This document shows positions 1 through 8,300 of a stretch of 42,342 nucleotides of DNA, piece after piece. The DNA is from Anaerolineaceae bacterium. GTDB lineage: Bacteria > Chloroflexota > Anaerolineae > Aggregatilineales > Phototrophicaceae. A program made the translations under genes and the position numbers. Below the pieces are notes generated by a model. The model was given only the letters and a program-made list of their open reading frames with translations. It did not search any database and was not told the DNA's origin. The stretch is from positions 1 through 42,342 of the forward strand of contig REDR01000059.1 in NCBI GenBank assembly GCA_007693385.1. The letters run 5' to 3'. Every line of letters starts with the position of its first letter. Position 1 is the stretch's first letter.

Positions 1-23
1 TCTTCCCGAAAGATAGCGAGTAG
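1..23 (+). CDS. 3' end of an upstream Uma2-family gene (partial)
   Basis: The first bases read in frame as I-F-P-K-D-S-E-stop (TAG at 21-23). This nearly repeats the C-terminus of the following gene, which ends D-I-F-P-K-E-stop. The shared ending suggests that the gene cut off by the window edge is a tandem paralogue of the next Uma2-family gene. Only seven codons and a partial one are visible, so the family call rests on this short match and on adjacency. Confidence 0.5.
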
Positions 24-39
24 ACGAGGTGAACAACAA

Positions 40-591
40 ATGACCGTGCAAGTCAAAGAGGCGATGACGCTGTCAGCGTTCGAGTCGTTCATACAGCAAC
101 CGGAAAACCGCGAAAAACGTTTTGAACTGATTAACGGGGAGATTATCGAAGTGCCGTCTAACCCTTTCGTCTCAGTGATCGCGTCACGGATTATCACATT
201 CATCAGCTTGTATTTGATGGGGAGAGAAATGGCCGGGCACGTCACGGGGGAGGGGGGCGGCTTCGTCATAGATGGCCGCGTGTTCGCGCCGGATGTGGCC
301 TACGTGCGCGATCTGCCCACCGCGCAGGGCTACGAGCAGACACCGCCGCTTCTGGCCGTTGAGGTGATCTCCGATCCGCACAGCAACACCGAACAGCGCG
401 ATCTGCGGCGCAAAATGCCGCACTATCTGCGGGCGGGCGTGGTGGTGTGGGTGGTGGATTACGTGGCGAGCGAAGTGGAAATCCACATAGCAGGCCAGCC
501 GGTAGCGGTCTATGGCAAAGACGACAAGCTGACGTGCGACATCCTGCCCGACTTTGAGCTGACCGTCAAGGACATCTTCCCGAAAGAATAG
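40..591 (+). CDS. Uma2 family (DUF820) PD-(D/E)XK restriction endonuclease-like protein
   Basis: This 183-residue protein has the usual length and motifs of the Uma2/DUF820 family: an N-terminal FELINGEI segment, then APDVAYV, LAVEVISD, and a downstream RRKMPHYLRAGV stretch. The D, E-x-x-S/D and K residues fit the PD-(D/E)XK nuclease core known for this family. The biological role is not established; members occur in large paralogous sets in cyanobacteria and Chloroflexota. A GAGGTG ribosome site at about 26-31 supports the ATG at 40. The preceding gene fragment ends with a near-identical C-terminus, so this is probably one member of a tandem pair. A hairpin follows the stop and separates it from the convergent permease gene. 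Confidence 0.88.
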   Translation: MTVQVKEAMTLSAFESFIQQPENREKRFELINGEIIEVPSNPFVSVIASRIITFISLYLMGREMAGHVTGEGGGFVIDGRVFAPDVAYVRDLPTAQGYEQTPPLLAVEVISDPHSNTEQRDLRRKMPHYLRAGVVVWVVDYVASEVEIHIAGQPVAVYGKDDKLTCDILPDFELTVKDIFPKE

Positions 592-598
592 TATCACG

Positions 599-624
599 AA
601 ACGGGCGACTCGCGCCGCCCGTTT
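599..624. terminator. Bidirectional hairpin terminator between Uma2 gene and ABC permease
   Basis: An 8-bp perfect stem (AAACGGGC at 599-606 with GCCCGTTT at 617-624) lies between two convergent genes. The 3' arm ends in TTT on the plus strand, and the mirrored A-run gives a U-run on the minus strand. It can serve both genes. Confidence 0.6.
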
Positions 625-630
625 GATGCG

Positions 631-1533
631 TTAATCGCGCCGTCCACGCCCGAGATAGCGCTCGATCAGCCCGACAAACATCGAGAGCGTCAGCGTCAGC
701 ACCAGATACGTCACCGCGACGACGTTGTATGACTGGAAGAAAGTGAATGTCGCGGCGGCGAAGCTCTGACCGGCGCGGGTGATGTCCTGCACGCCGACCA
801 CCGAAACCAGCGAGCTTTCTTTTAACATGGCGATGAAGTCATTGCCCAATGCCGGCAAGATGTTGCGGATGGCTTGCGGCAAGACCACGAAGCGCATCAC
901 CTGCCATTGTGACATGCCCAGACTCCGCGCCGCCTCGCGCTGACCTTGATCGACGCTATCCAGACCGGCGCGGAAGACTTCCGACAGGAAAGCCGCGTAA
1001 GAGATGGCGAGCGCGGCAATAGCCCGCCACACCGTCGGCACATCACGCGGGACGAGCGCGGCCAGCCATTCGCCGATCCCGCGCAGGGCGTCGATGTCGC
1101 GCTCTATCATGGACGTACCCAGACCGTTGAGCAAGCCGACCATCTGCGGCACCAGTGCCAGCGCAAAATATAGCACGAATACCAGCGTCGGAATGCCGCG
1201 TATGAATTCCACGATGATCGTCGCCGGTTGATAGACGAATAGATTGTACGTCACCGAGCGCGACGGACGGCGCAGGAGCGCCAGCATTAGACCTAGCACC
1301 AGCGCGATAGAGTAGGCGACTACCGTCACCCAGATAGTCGTCCAGATGCCCTTGCGTACCGCCGCCCAGGCGTTCTGATACGTGGTGCTTTCCGACACGC
1401 TCAGCACGAACACCACCACGAAGATAATCAGCGCGAGCAACCACCACGGCGCACGCGATAACTTCAAGATCAGGATATTTCGCTTTTGCGGATTGGGGCG
1501 AGCATCGTCAATCGAAGTGAATAATTGTGCCAT
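631..1533 (-). CDS. Amino-acid ABC transporter permease (HisM/GlnP type)
   Basis: This 300-residue inner-membrane subunit moves polar amino acids or related compounds. Hydrophobic segments begin near residues 30 and 68. The second sits in the conserved W-T-T-I-W-V-T start of the His/Glu/Gln/Arg permease domain, followed by VEFIRGIPTLVFVLYF, which is diagnostic of the family. The EAA loop that contacts the ATPase is present (EAARSLGMSQWQVMRFVVLPQA). It lies downstream of the substrate-binding protein gene on the same strand, with a strong hairpin between them. No ATP-binding subunit is encoded on either side, so the ATPase must come from another locus. The substrate cannot be read from the sequence. 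Confidence 0.92.
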   Translation of the reverse strand: MAQLFTSIDDARPNPQKRNILILKLSRAPWWLLALIIFVVVFVLSVSESTTYQNAWAAVRKGIWTTIWVTVVAYSIALVLGLMLALLRRPSRSVTYNLFVYQPATIIVEFIRGIPTLVFVLYFALALVPQMVGLLNGLGTSMIERDIDALRGIGEWLAALVPRDVPTVWRAIAALAISYAAFLSEVFRAGLDSVDQGQREAARSLGMSQWQVMRFVVLPQAIRNILPALGNDFIAMLKESSLVSVVGVQDITRAGQSFAAATFTFFQSYNVVAVTYLVLTLTLSMFVGLIERYLGRGRRD

Positions 1534-1648
1534 TATCGCTACGCAATCTCGTTAATCTGACAACAGGCTCATTGTTTGAGACAACAAAAAGAGACGGCAC
1601 AACGATATTGCCTACCTTGCGCCATCTCACGATGCGTTGAGATCAGCC

Positions 1649-1684
1649 CGCGATGATGGGCACGACGCCGCGCCCATCATCGCG
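1649..1684 (-). terminator. Strong intercistronic hairpin between substrate-binding protein and permease genes
   Basis: A perfect 13-bp inverted repeat (CGCGATGATGGGC at 1649-1661 and its complement at 1672-1684) has a 10-nt loop. No U-tract follows on either strand, so it is more likely an mRNA-stabilising or partial-termination element than a full terminator. This arrangement is typical where the binding protein must be made in excess over the permease. Confidence 0.55.
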
Positions 1685-1710
1685 CTGACCGGAAAATCTG
1701 TACCCGCGTG

Positions 1711-2544
1711 TTAGTCTGCTTCGGCGGGGGAGAACTGCACCAGCCACTTATACGCCAAGAAGTCCAGATAACCATCGTCGCTCATGGTCGCCAGCGCCGC
1801 GTTCACCGCTTCGATTAGCTCTTCGCTTCCTTCCTTGGGGAAGATGATGCCGAAGTTATCGGTGCTGAGGACATCGCCCACCAGCGCCACCGGTGCGCCC
1901 ATCGCGTTGACGAAGCCGCCCGCGACGGAAGCATCCGCCGGAATCGCGTCGATGTCGCCATTGACCAGCGCCTGCACGCCTTCCGCGAAGCCGTTATACA
2001 CCACAACGCGATCTTCGGTCATCAGGCCGTCGGAGATGTAGCCCATCGCCAGCCAGTAATTAGCGCCACCGCTCATCACGCCGAGCAAGTTGCTCTCGTC
2101 CGCCGCGAACGACTCCAGATCGGTGAAGCTATCGTCACCGTCACGCGCCAGCAGGAAAACTTCGATCTGTACGTAAGGATCGCTGAATTCGACGACTTCC
2201 CGGCGCTCCTCACGGATGGAGATGCCGTTGACGCCCATATCGTATTGGCCTTCGCCAACCGCCGCCATCTGCACTTCCCAGCTTGTGATCTCATAGACCG
2301 GCGTGAAGTTCAGGCGATAGGCTAGCTCTTCGATCAGGTCGTGGTCGAAGCCAATCGGCCCTTCGGAACGGGGGTCAACGAACTGGAACGGGGCATACTG
2401 GTTTTCGATGGCGACGATGATCTCCGCGCCTTCGAAGTCGGGCAGGTCGGAGTAGACCGGATGGGTTGCCTGTGCCGGGAACAGCGCGGCGACCAGCAAC
2501 AACGACACGGCCAACGCTATCAAACGGGATGCTCTTTTAATCAT
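1711..2544 (-). CDS. Amino-acid ABC transporter substrate-binding protein (SBP family 3)
   Basis: An exported solute-binding protein of 277 residues. A lysine/arginine-rich start followed by a hydrophobic segment ending near A-Q-A is a signal peptide. The mature part follows the SBP_bac_3 pattern: I-I-V-A-I-E-N-Q-Y-A-P-F-Q-F-V early, GFDHDLIEEL, MGVNGISIREERREVVEFSDPY, and LVNGDIDAIPADASVA. The ATG at 2544 is chosen over an in-frame ATG nine codons upstream because a GAGGAGGC ribosome site sits at 2552-2559. It is the first gene of a two-gene operon with the permease. A sigma-70-type promoter lies about 220 nt upstream, with a terminator-like hairpin inside the leader. Confidence 0.92.
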   Translation of the reverse strand: MIKRASRLIALAVSLLLVAALFPAQATHPVYSDLPDFEGAEIIVAIENQYAPFQFVDPRSEGPIGFDHDLIEELAYRLNFTPVYEITSWEVQMAAVGEGQYDMGVNGISIREERREVVEFSDPYVQIEVFLLARDGDDSFTDLESFAADESNLLGVMSGGANYWLAMGYISDGLMTEDRVVVYNGFAEGVQALVNGDIDAIPADASVAGGFVNAMGAPVALVGDVLSTDNFGIIFPKEGSEELIEAVNAALATMSDDGYLDFLAYKWLVQFSPAEAD

Positions 2545-2602
2545 GGATACTGCCTCCTCAAAGATGAACAAAAAGTTACGCGAGCGTTTTATTGACGATC
2601 AA

Positions 2603-2641
2603 AATAACAAAAGCCCCGACGCTTCGCCGGGGCTTGTTATT
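2603..2641. terminator. GC-rich hairpin terminator/attenuator in the leader of the amino-acid ABC operon
   Basis: The arms AAGCCCCG (2611-2618) and CGGGGCTT (2628-2635) are extended by matching AATAAC/GTTATT flanks. On the minus strand the stem is followed by a U-rich stretch (TTTTGTTATTTTG). It lies between the promoter at 2774-2802 and the binding-protein start at 2544. It may therefore end a short leader RNA or act as an attenuator. No plus-strand gene ends nearby that would need it. Confidence 0.6.
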
Positions 2642-2773
2642 CACAAATGGAACAGCAACACAAGCAACGCAAAGGCGGGCGCAATCACACCATAGGATTA
2701 TGGGATGGGCAACACATCATTTCCGCGTGTTTGTGTATCATGCTGAGTTTTCCAGATCGTTCACGATGGCGTG

Positions 2774-2802
2774 AATATAACAAAGTCCGCCCGCCAAGTC
2801 AA
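2774..2802 (-). promoter_or_regulatory. Sigma-70-type promoter for the amino-acid ABC operon
   Basis: On the minus strand, a -35 TTGACT (2802-2797) and a -10 TATATT (2779-2774) are separated by exactly 17 bp. Both boxes are close to consensus. It points toward the binding-protein gene and predicts a leader of roughly 220 nt. Confidence 0.65.
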
Positions 2803-2963
2803 GCGGTTGCATCAACGGAGGAGTGGCCGCCCCGCCTGTGCTTTAATGCGAGCCAGCCTCAGACGGCGAAAATGACCGGCGGCGCATTTTTGACGCTGGA
2901 TATTGTGGTTGGAATTCTCATCTTTTGCCGTGACTGAATGCAGGCATCGCCGCGAATCAGAAA

Positions 2964-2980
2964 CGCCCCATTATGGGGCG
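2964..2980 (-). terminator. Hairpin downstream of tRNA-Lys
   Basis: A 7-bp stem (CGCCCCA/TGGGGCG) with a 3-nt loop is followed by TTTCT on the minus strand, 12 nt after the tRNA 3' end. It is the likely terminator of the tRNA transcript. Confidence 0.6.
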
Positions 2981-2992
2981 CTTTCTCTGCTG

Positions 2993-3064
2993 TGACTCCG
3001 GTAGGACTCGAACCTACAACCGTTTGCTTAAAAGGCAACTGCTCTGCCATTGAGCTACGGAGCC
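2993..3064 (-). tRNA. tRNA-Lys (anticodon UUU)
   Basis: The 72-nt sequence folds into a full cloverleaf on the minus strand. The acceptor stem is GGCTCCG/CGGAGTC with one G-U pair, the D arm is GCTC/GAGC, and the T arm is GTAGG/CCTAC around TTCGAGT. The anticodon loop CTTTTAA places UUU at positions 34-36, which reads lysine codons. The first anticodon-stem pair (27-43) is a G-A mismatch. The 3' CCA is not encoded. It stands alone, not in a tRNA cluster. Confidence 0.95.
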
Positions 3065-3159
3065 AGCGCGATTGATTCTAGGCGATAAGCGCCTTGTGGT
3101 CAAGATGTAAATCCCCCGCTACCGCTACGGCCAACCTATCCGCAAGCCCGCGCTTGCGC

Positions 3160-3178
3160 TACAATAGGGCGCATTGTA
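3160..3178. promoter_or_regulatory. Palindrome upstream of the cytochrome c lipoprotein (operator or -10 candidate)
   Basis: TACAAT and ATTGTA form a perfect 6-bp inverted repeat with a 7-nt centre, 35 bp before the ATG at 3213. The left arm could itself be a -10 box, because a similar C-G-C-TACAAT occurs in front of miaB. No convincing -35 box is visible. Confidence 0.35.
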
Positions 3179-3212
3179 AAAGCGTTCACAAATTGCTTTA
3201 GGGAAATTCGCA

Positions 3213-3875
3213 ATGACATATAGATTATCACTGCTCTTAGGTCTGATGGTGTTGCTGGTTGCCGCTTGCGGTTCATTCGCGGAGCCACCGCCCAATGCCG
3301 CCACACTGGAAGCCGAAGCGCTCCTGCAAGACGATGACGCCCCCGACGCGGTAGCCGTCATCCCCACCAACACACCTCTGCCGCCTACCGAGACGCCGCT
3401 CCCACCGACGGATACCCCGCCGCCGCCCACTGAGCCGCCCACCGAAGAACCGATTGAGGCCGAAGAAGAACCCGCCGACGATGCCCCAGCGCTGACCGCC
3501 GAAGAAGAAAATATCATCTTCTTCATTCAGGAGTTCAGCAACCCGAGCAACGGTCAACAGCTATTCAACCGCACATTTGAGGTCGAGATGGCTGGCGATG
3601 TCATCGGTGAATGGGCGTGTGTCACCTGTCATGTCGTCGATAATGATGAGGCTGGCGTCGGGCCCGGCGTGTATAGTCTGGCGTTACGCGCTGGTGATCG
3701 CGTGCCCGGCCAACCCGCCGAACTGTACATCTACGAATCGATCATCTTGCCTAATGCTTACATCGTGGAAGGCTACAGCGCTAACGTCATGCCGATTGGC
3801 TATGCTGATGTTTTCACCGAGCAAGAACTGTACGACATCTCGGCATATCTGATGACGCTGACCGGCGACGAGTAA
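3213..3875 (+). CDS. Cytochrome c family lipoprotein
   Basis: A predicted 220-residue electron-transfer lipoprotein attached to the outer face of the membrane. A lipobox (L-V-A-A-C) places the lipidated cysteine at residue 19. Residues 30-95 are a Pro/Thr/Glu-rich tether. A single class I cytochrome c domain follows, with the haem attachment motif C136-V-T-C139-H140 and a likely axial methionine at M193 in N-V-M-P-I-G-Y. The partner oxidase or donor is not in the window. A GC-rich hairpin separates it from mgsA. The family call is firm; the redox partner is unknown. Confidence 0.9.
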   Translation: MTYRLSLLLGLMVLLVAACGSFAEPPPNAATLEAEALLQDDDAPDAVAVIPTNTPLPPTETPLPPTDTPPPPTEPPTEEPIEAEEEPADDAPALTAEEENIIFFIQEFSNPSNGQQLFNRTFEVEMAGDVIGEWACVTCHVVDNDEAGVGPGVYSLALRAGDRVPGQPAELYIYESIILPNAYIVEGYSANVMPIGYADVFTEQELYDISAYLMTLTGDE

Positions 3876-3912
3876 AAATCGTACACGGCGGCCTAAAGAA
3901 GCCACAACATCG

Positions 3913-3934
3913 GGCGCGGGGAGTGCCTCGCGCC
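3913..3934 (+). repeat. GGCGCG intergenic hairpin between cytochrome gene and mgsA
   Basis: A 6-bp stem, GGCGCG (3913-3918) with CGCGCC (3929-3934), encloses a 10-nt loop. No U-tract follows. It resembles in core sequence the other GGGCGC-type intergenic hairpins in this window. Confidence 0.4.
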
Positions 3935-3958
3935 TGTCATCACCGAAAGGACACACCG

Positions 3959-4333
3959 ATGAGTACAAAGACCGTCGCGCTGATCGCGCATGATGGCAAA
4001 AAAGACGACATGATCGCGTTCGTGCAGGCCAACACGAACGTATTGCGGCGCTACAATCTGGTCGCCACCAGTACCACCGGATCACGCCTGCATGAAGTAT
4101 GCGATCTACAGATCGAGCGCCTGCTATCCGGCCCGTTGGGGGGAGATGCACAGATCGCCGCGCAGGTGGCGGAAGGTCTGGTCGCGGCGGTTTTCTTCTT
4201 CATAGACCCGCTAGGCAAGCACCCGCACGACCCCGATATTCAAACGTTGATGCGGATTTGCAACGCGCACAACGTCCCGCTCGCCACCAATCCGGCGACG
4301 GCGGCGTTTGTCATCTCGGAAAAGGCGCTTTAG
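3959..4333 (+). CDS. mgsA: Methylglyoxal synthase
   Basis: A cytosolic enzyme that converts dihydroxyacetone phosphate to methylglyoxal and phosphate, bypassing lower glycolysis when phosphate is limiting. The 124-residue product carries the family pattern: IALIAHDGKK-like start (A-L-I-A-H-D-G-K-K), TSTTGSRL phosphate-binding segment, GPLGGD with catalytic D63, and FFIDPLGKHPHDPDI. The ATG at 3959 follows a GAAAGG ribosome site, and an upstream in-frame start lacks one. Its stop codon (4331-4333) overlaps the stop of the convergent gene (4330-4332) by two bases. Confidence 0.95.
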   Translation: MSTKTVALIAHDGKKDDMIAFVQANTNVLRRYNLVATSTTGSRLHEVCDLQIERLLSGPLGGDAQIAAQVAEGLVAAVFFFIDPLGKHPHDPDIQTLMRICNAHNVPLATNPATAAFVISEKAL

Positions 4334-5304
4334 TCGGCTCTTTCGGCGCGACGGGTGGCATAGCCCAGCAGGGCATCGGCTAGCAGTGCCTGCAACAGCA
4401 CATAGCCCATCAACGCCGCGCCGATCAACACGCCGTAAGGAATGTCGCGCCACACCTCCGCGCCGTAAAATCCCAGATACAGCAAACTGAACCCCCAGTC
4501 GCCCAGCGCGGCGAAAGCGAAGACCAGCACCCACGCCAGCCAGCCGCCGCTATCCAGTGGCGCGGTGCTGAGCGTGCTGAACATCAGCAAAAGCGCCAGA
4601 CTGACCATCACGCGCACGGTGATAATGGTGATCTGCGCCAGCGCGACGTAGGCCCGCCGCTTGATGTATGTCGCCAGCAACAGGCCGAGAGCCGCATCTA
4701 ATCCGAGCGTCGTCACCGGCAATAGCAAGACCGCCGCCATCGTCAGCGCCAGCAAGATCACCGCCGCCACCGGCGCGACATCCGGCGTGATCCCGCCGGT
4801 TAAGCTCCGCAGATATTCACCCTGAAACGCGGTCAGATCGTACAGGAGCGCGGCGATCAAGACCAGCCGCCCGCCCATGATGGCGGCTAACGATCCGCGC
4901 AGGCGATAGAACAGCAGATGCGCCCAGCGCGTGCGGAGCGTCAACCCCGCGCCGTGCGAGGTGGCGCGTACCGTATCCCACAACCCGCGCCGTTGATAAT
5001 GGCCGATCATGCCAATGGTAGACATCAGCACCACGCCGACCATCACGATCTGCACCATGTACACCGGATACAGCAGGCCGCGAGTCAGCATCTCGCTGAT
5101 TGGCAGGTCTAGCGGATCGTGGGTGAAGAAGTCGCTGGCCGCGCCGTAGCCGATGAAGCTCAGGATGACGAGCGATAGCAGAGCGCCGGCGATGCGCGTA
5201 TAGCGCCCGCCGGATTTGCCGCGCTTCGCTTCGCGGTGCGAGCGCAGAACCGGATGATCGCTTGTCGCCCATGCCGGCATCGTGCCTAATAGTCGCTGTA
5301 TCAT
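4330..5304 (-). CDS. Polytopic membrane protein of unknown function, coupled to addA
   Basis: I do not recognise a family. The 324-residue product has about eight hydrophobic segments after a basic, soluble N-terminus of roughly 38 residues. The longest lie around A-L-L-S-L-V-I-L-S-F-I-G, Y-M-V-Q-I-V-M-V-G-V-V-L-M, V-I-L-L-A-L-T-M-A-A-V-L-L, and near the C-terminus. A soluble loop with R-W-A-H-L-L-F-Y-R-L-R-G resembles the coupling loops seen in ABC-2-like membrane proteins, but this is weak. The start ATG overlaps the addA stop in an ATGA, so translation is probably coupled. It is the last gene of the five-gene addAB run. Confidence 0.75.
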   Translation of the reverse strand: MIQRLLGTMPAWATSDHPVLRSHREAKRGKSGGRYTRIAGALLSLVILSFIGYGAASDFFTHDPLDLPISEMLTRGLLYPVYMVQIVMVGVVLMSTIGMIGHYQRRGLWDTVRATSHGAGLTLRTRWAHLLFYRLRGSLAAIMGGRLVLIAALLYDLTAFQGEYLRSLTGGITPDVAPVAAVILLALTMAAVLLLPVTTLGLDAALGLLLATYIKRRAYVALAQITIITVRVMVSLALLLMFSTLSTAPLDSGGWLAWVLVFAFAALGDWGFSLLYLGFYGAEVWRDIPYGVLIGAALMGYVLLQALLADALLGYATRRAERAD

Positions 5305-8300
5305 CGCGCTGATGTCTCCTGTGTGTGATCGTCGTCGCCTGCGAGTGCGGCGCGGATGTTCTCGTCAAGCGGCGTATCGGCCAGCGCTTCGCGCCATGCT
5401 TCGCGGCTGATCGTCACCGGTTGGTCTTTTCCGCCGCGTATGTAATGCACCAGCGCCGACGGCTCTTCGCCCAGTTGCGCGGCCAGCGCGGAAGCATAGA
5501 TGCCCAGTTGCAGATGATAGCGGCGGGCGTGTCGCCGGTAATCGCCGCCGCGCACGACGCCGGTCTTGTAGTCAGCGACCACCCAATCACCCGCCGCCGT
5601 CTGATAAACCACGTCGATGACGCCGTGAATGATGTAATCATCGCGCTTATAGATGAACGGCATTTCGCGGTAGACCTGCCGTGCGTTTTCTAGCGCGTGG
5701 TATGTTTTACTGCGCTCGAAGCGTTCCAGCAGATCGTGACACGCTGAGACGATTCCGGCGGCCTGCGCCGCGTCGGTGATGCCATGTCGCCACGCATACG
5801 CGGTCAGGATGCGCTCAAGTTGTCCCGCGCCGGTGTGCTTCGGCAGATGCCAGTGGCGCAATGCCTCGTGGACGATCTGCCCGATGTAGCGCCCCTGCTG
5901 GCGACCATCGCGTTGTTGACTGACGGTGCGGATGTTATTCGGCGCATCGTACAGCACGCGCCGCCGGATGCGGTCACGGTAGAAGCGGCGTTCGTGCGGT
6001 GGCGTGTGCCGGATACTGCCCAGATCGGCGATGTGGGTGGCGGCAAGATGATGCGCCGAAGCGTGCGCCGATGCGCCGTCTGCTAGAATCGGCGCGGTGA
6101 GTGGTGGAGCGGTTGGTTCTGCGCCCGATACATCCGGCCATGCGAAAGACCCCGCCGCGCCGATTTCCGCGTGTGCGGTGCGGCCTACCGGCATGTGAAC
6201 GCGCAACGGCGGCACATCCGGCCACACGTCCAGCAATTGCGGCGCGGCGTCCGGCGCGATGCGGTCAGCCAGCGCGAACGCTTCGATCAGTCTCGCCAAC
6301 CACGTCGAGCCACCGGCGCTGAATCCACCGTTTTTTGATAGCTTGGCCTGTCCACTGACGATCAGCAAATCTTGAGCGCGGGTGGCGGCCACGTATAGCA
6401 GGCGCAGATTCTCGGCGGTTTCGCGCTCTTTTTCCAACGCTTGAATGCGACTGTAGATGTAGCGCGTCTTGTCCGCTTTTTCGTCGTCGGGCGGCGGCGG
6501 GACTTTGCACCCCAGCCCGTACCGCGCATCATAGACCACATCCGACGCCGTGCCGCGTCCGGTGTGACTGGCGTCGGCCAGCACGACAACCGGAAATTCT
6601 AACCCCTTGCTGGCGTGTACCGTCATGATGTTGACCGTGCCTTCGCTCAGCGTGGGGGCTTCGCCTTCGCGGGCTTCCTTGTCGCTCATCTGCGCCAGAT
6701 AGCGCAGGAAATCGGACAGCGTGACGCGCCCGCTTTTCTCCGCTTTTTCGATCAACTTCTCCACATTGGCGCGGCGCTGGACGCCATCCGGCAGGGCGCT
6801 GAGCGTCGCCATGTAGCCGGTACGCGCCAGCAATTCGCGCAATAATTCGGCGATGGTCACGCGGCCAGCCATGCCGCGCAGACCGCGCAATGTCGCCACC
6901 GCAAAGGCCAATCGTGGCCGGTCTGCGGCGGGCAGGCGTTCGGCAGAGGGTGACTGCATGGCCTCCCACAGTCGCGTTGGGCTGTCGCCGGTGCGGAGCG
7001 CGAAAAGCGCTTCATCGCTGAGCGTGAAAAGCGGCGAGCGCAACGCGGCAGACAACGCCAGATCATCCGCCGGATTGTAAATGGCGGCCAGCGCGTTCTG
7101 CAAATCCCACACTTCCTGACGATCATAATAGCCTCTGCCGGAAAGCGTGATGAACGGCAATCCCCGCGCTTTGAATACCGCTTCGTACAGCGAAACTCGC
7201 GTCATGCCACGAAACAGGATGGCGAAATCGCCGTATTGCACTGGCCGCGTCGCGTCCGCTTCGCGGTCATAGATCAGCCGCCGTTCCGCTACCAGCGCAT
7301 GAATCCGCGACGCGATTTCGTCCGCTTCCCAGCGCCGCCGCGTCTCCGCGTTTTCTTCGTCGGTTTCTTCGCCGATCAACAACATCTCGACGCACGGCGC
7401 ATCAGACGGCGGTTGATCGCGCTGGGCGCTCATCGGCACGCCGAGCGTCACCTGATACGCGCTGGCTTCGCTTTCGTCGTCGCGCCGGAGCAACGCGCCG
7501 AATAGATGATTAAACGTTTGCACCAGTGGCCGGTGCGTGCGAAAGGAGCGCGAGAGCGAAGCCTCGCATCCGGCGTCACTGTCGCTGATCGCCGCGCAGA
7601 CCGCGCCAAACACGCTGACATCCGCGCCGCGAAACGCATAAATGCTCTGTTTGGGATCGCCCACCACAAACAGCGTCTCCGGCGCGTCCAGATCGGCCAG
7701 CGCCCGCACAATCGCCCATTGATCGGCGTTGGTATCCTGAAATTCATCGACCATCAAATGCTTGATCTCGCGCCCGCGATAGCGGCTGACGGCAGACGCG
7801 CCCGCCGTCGTGAGTAACTCGCGTGTCAGTCGTTCCAGATCATCGAAGTCGAGCGCGGCGGCCTGTTGTTTGGCGGCGCGGTACGCATCGCGGACGGTGG
7901 CGATCACCTGTGACCAATAGATGACCAGCCGTGCCGCTTCTGCTTCCTGTGCCGTGTCGAAGGTGTTCGCCCGCGCCCAATCCCGCGCATCTTCGATGAT
8001 GTGCTTGGCTTCGTTGAACGTCTCATCAGATGCCCATTGTTTTTTCGAGCCGCCGCGCAGATCAAATCGCGTCATCGCGTCGATCTGGTAATCGGGCGGT
8101 TCGCCCGCGCTGATCGCGTCAGCCATCGCCCGCAGATCGCGTAGCGTCTGCCCGCGCTTGCAACCGGTCGGGATGGCTGTCTCTTGCGCTAGCGCGTCGA
8201 TGCGTTGTAGCGTCCGCGTCATCGTCGCCCGCGCCGACTGCTCGAAATGTTCGCGCCACGCGGCGACGAGCGCCTCCGCATCGGCTTCCGGCAGATCGAC

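Larger units (their letters stand above)
2545..2992. other. Gene-poor region with operon leader and tRNA downstream region
   Basis: This stretch holds the promoter, leader and attenuator-like hairpin of the amino-acid ABC operon, plus the tRNA terminator hairpin. Between about 2803 and 2960 nothing further is recognisable. Short open frames here have atypical composition and no ribosome sites. No known riboswitch class was recognised in the leader by eye. Confidence 0.5.

Noticed and set aside
631-2544. A complete amino-acid ABC operon
   Set aside because: Only the binding protein and permease are present; the ATP-binding gene expected for a full set is not found on either strand nearby.
2647-2937. 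A 96-codon plus-strand frame in the gap before the tRNA
   Set aside because: It has no ribosome site, odd composition, and runs antisense through the promoter and leader of the amino-acid ABC operon.
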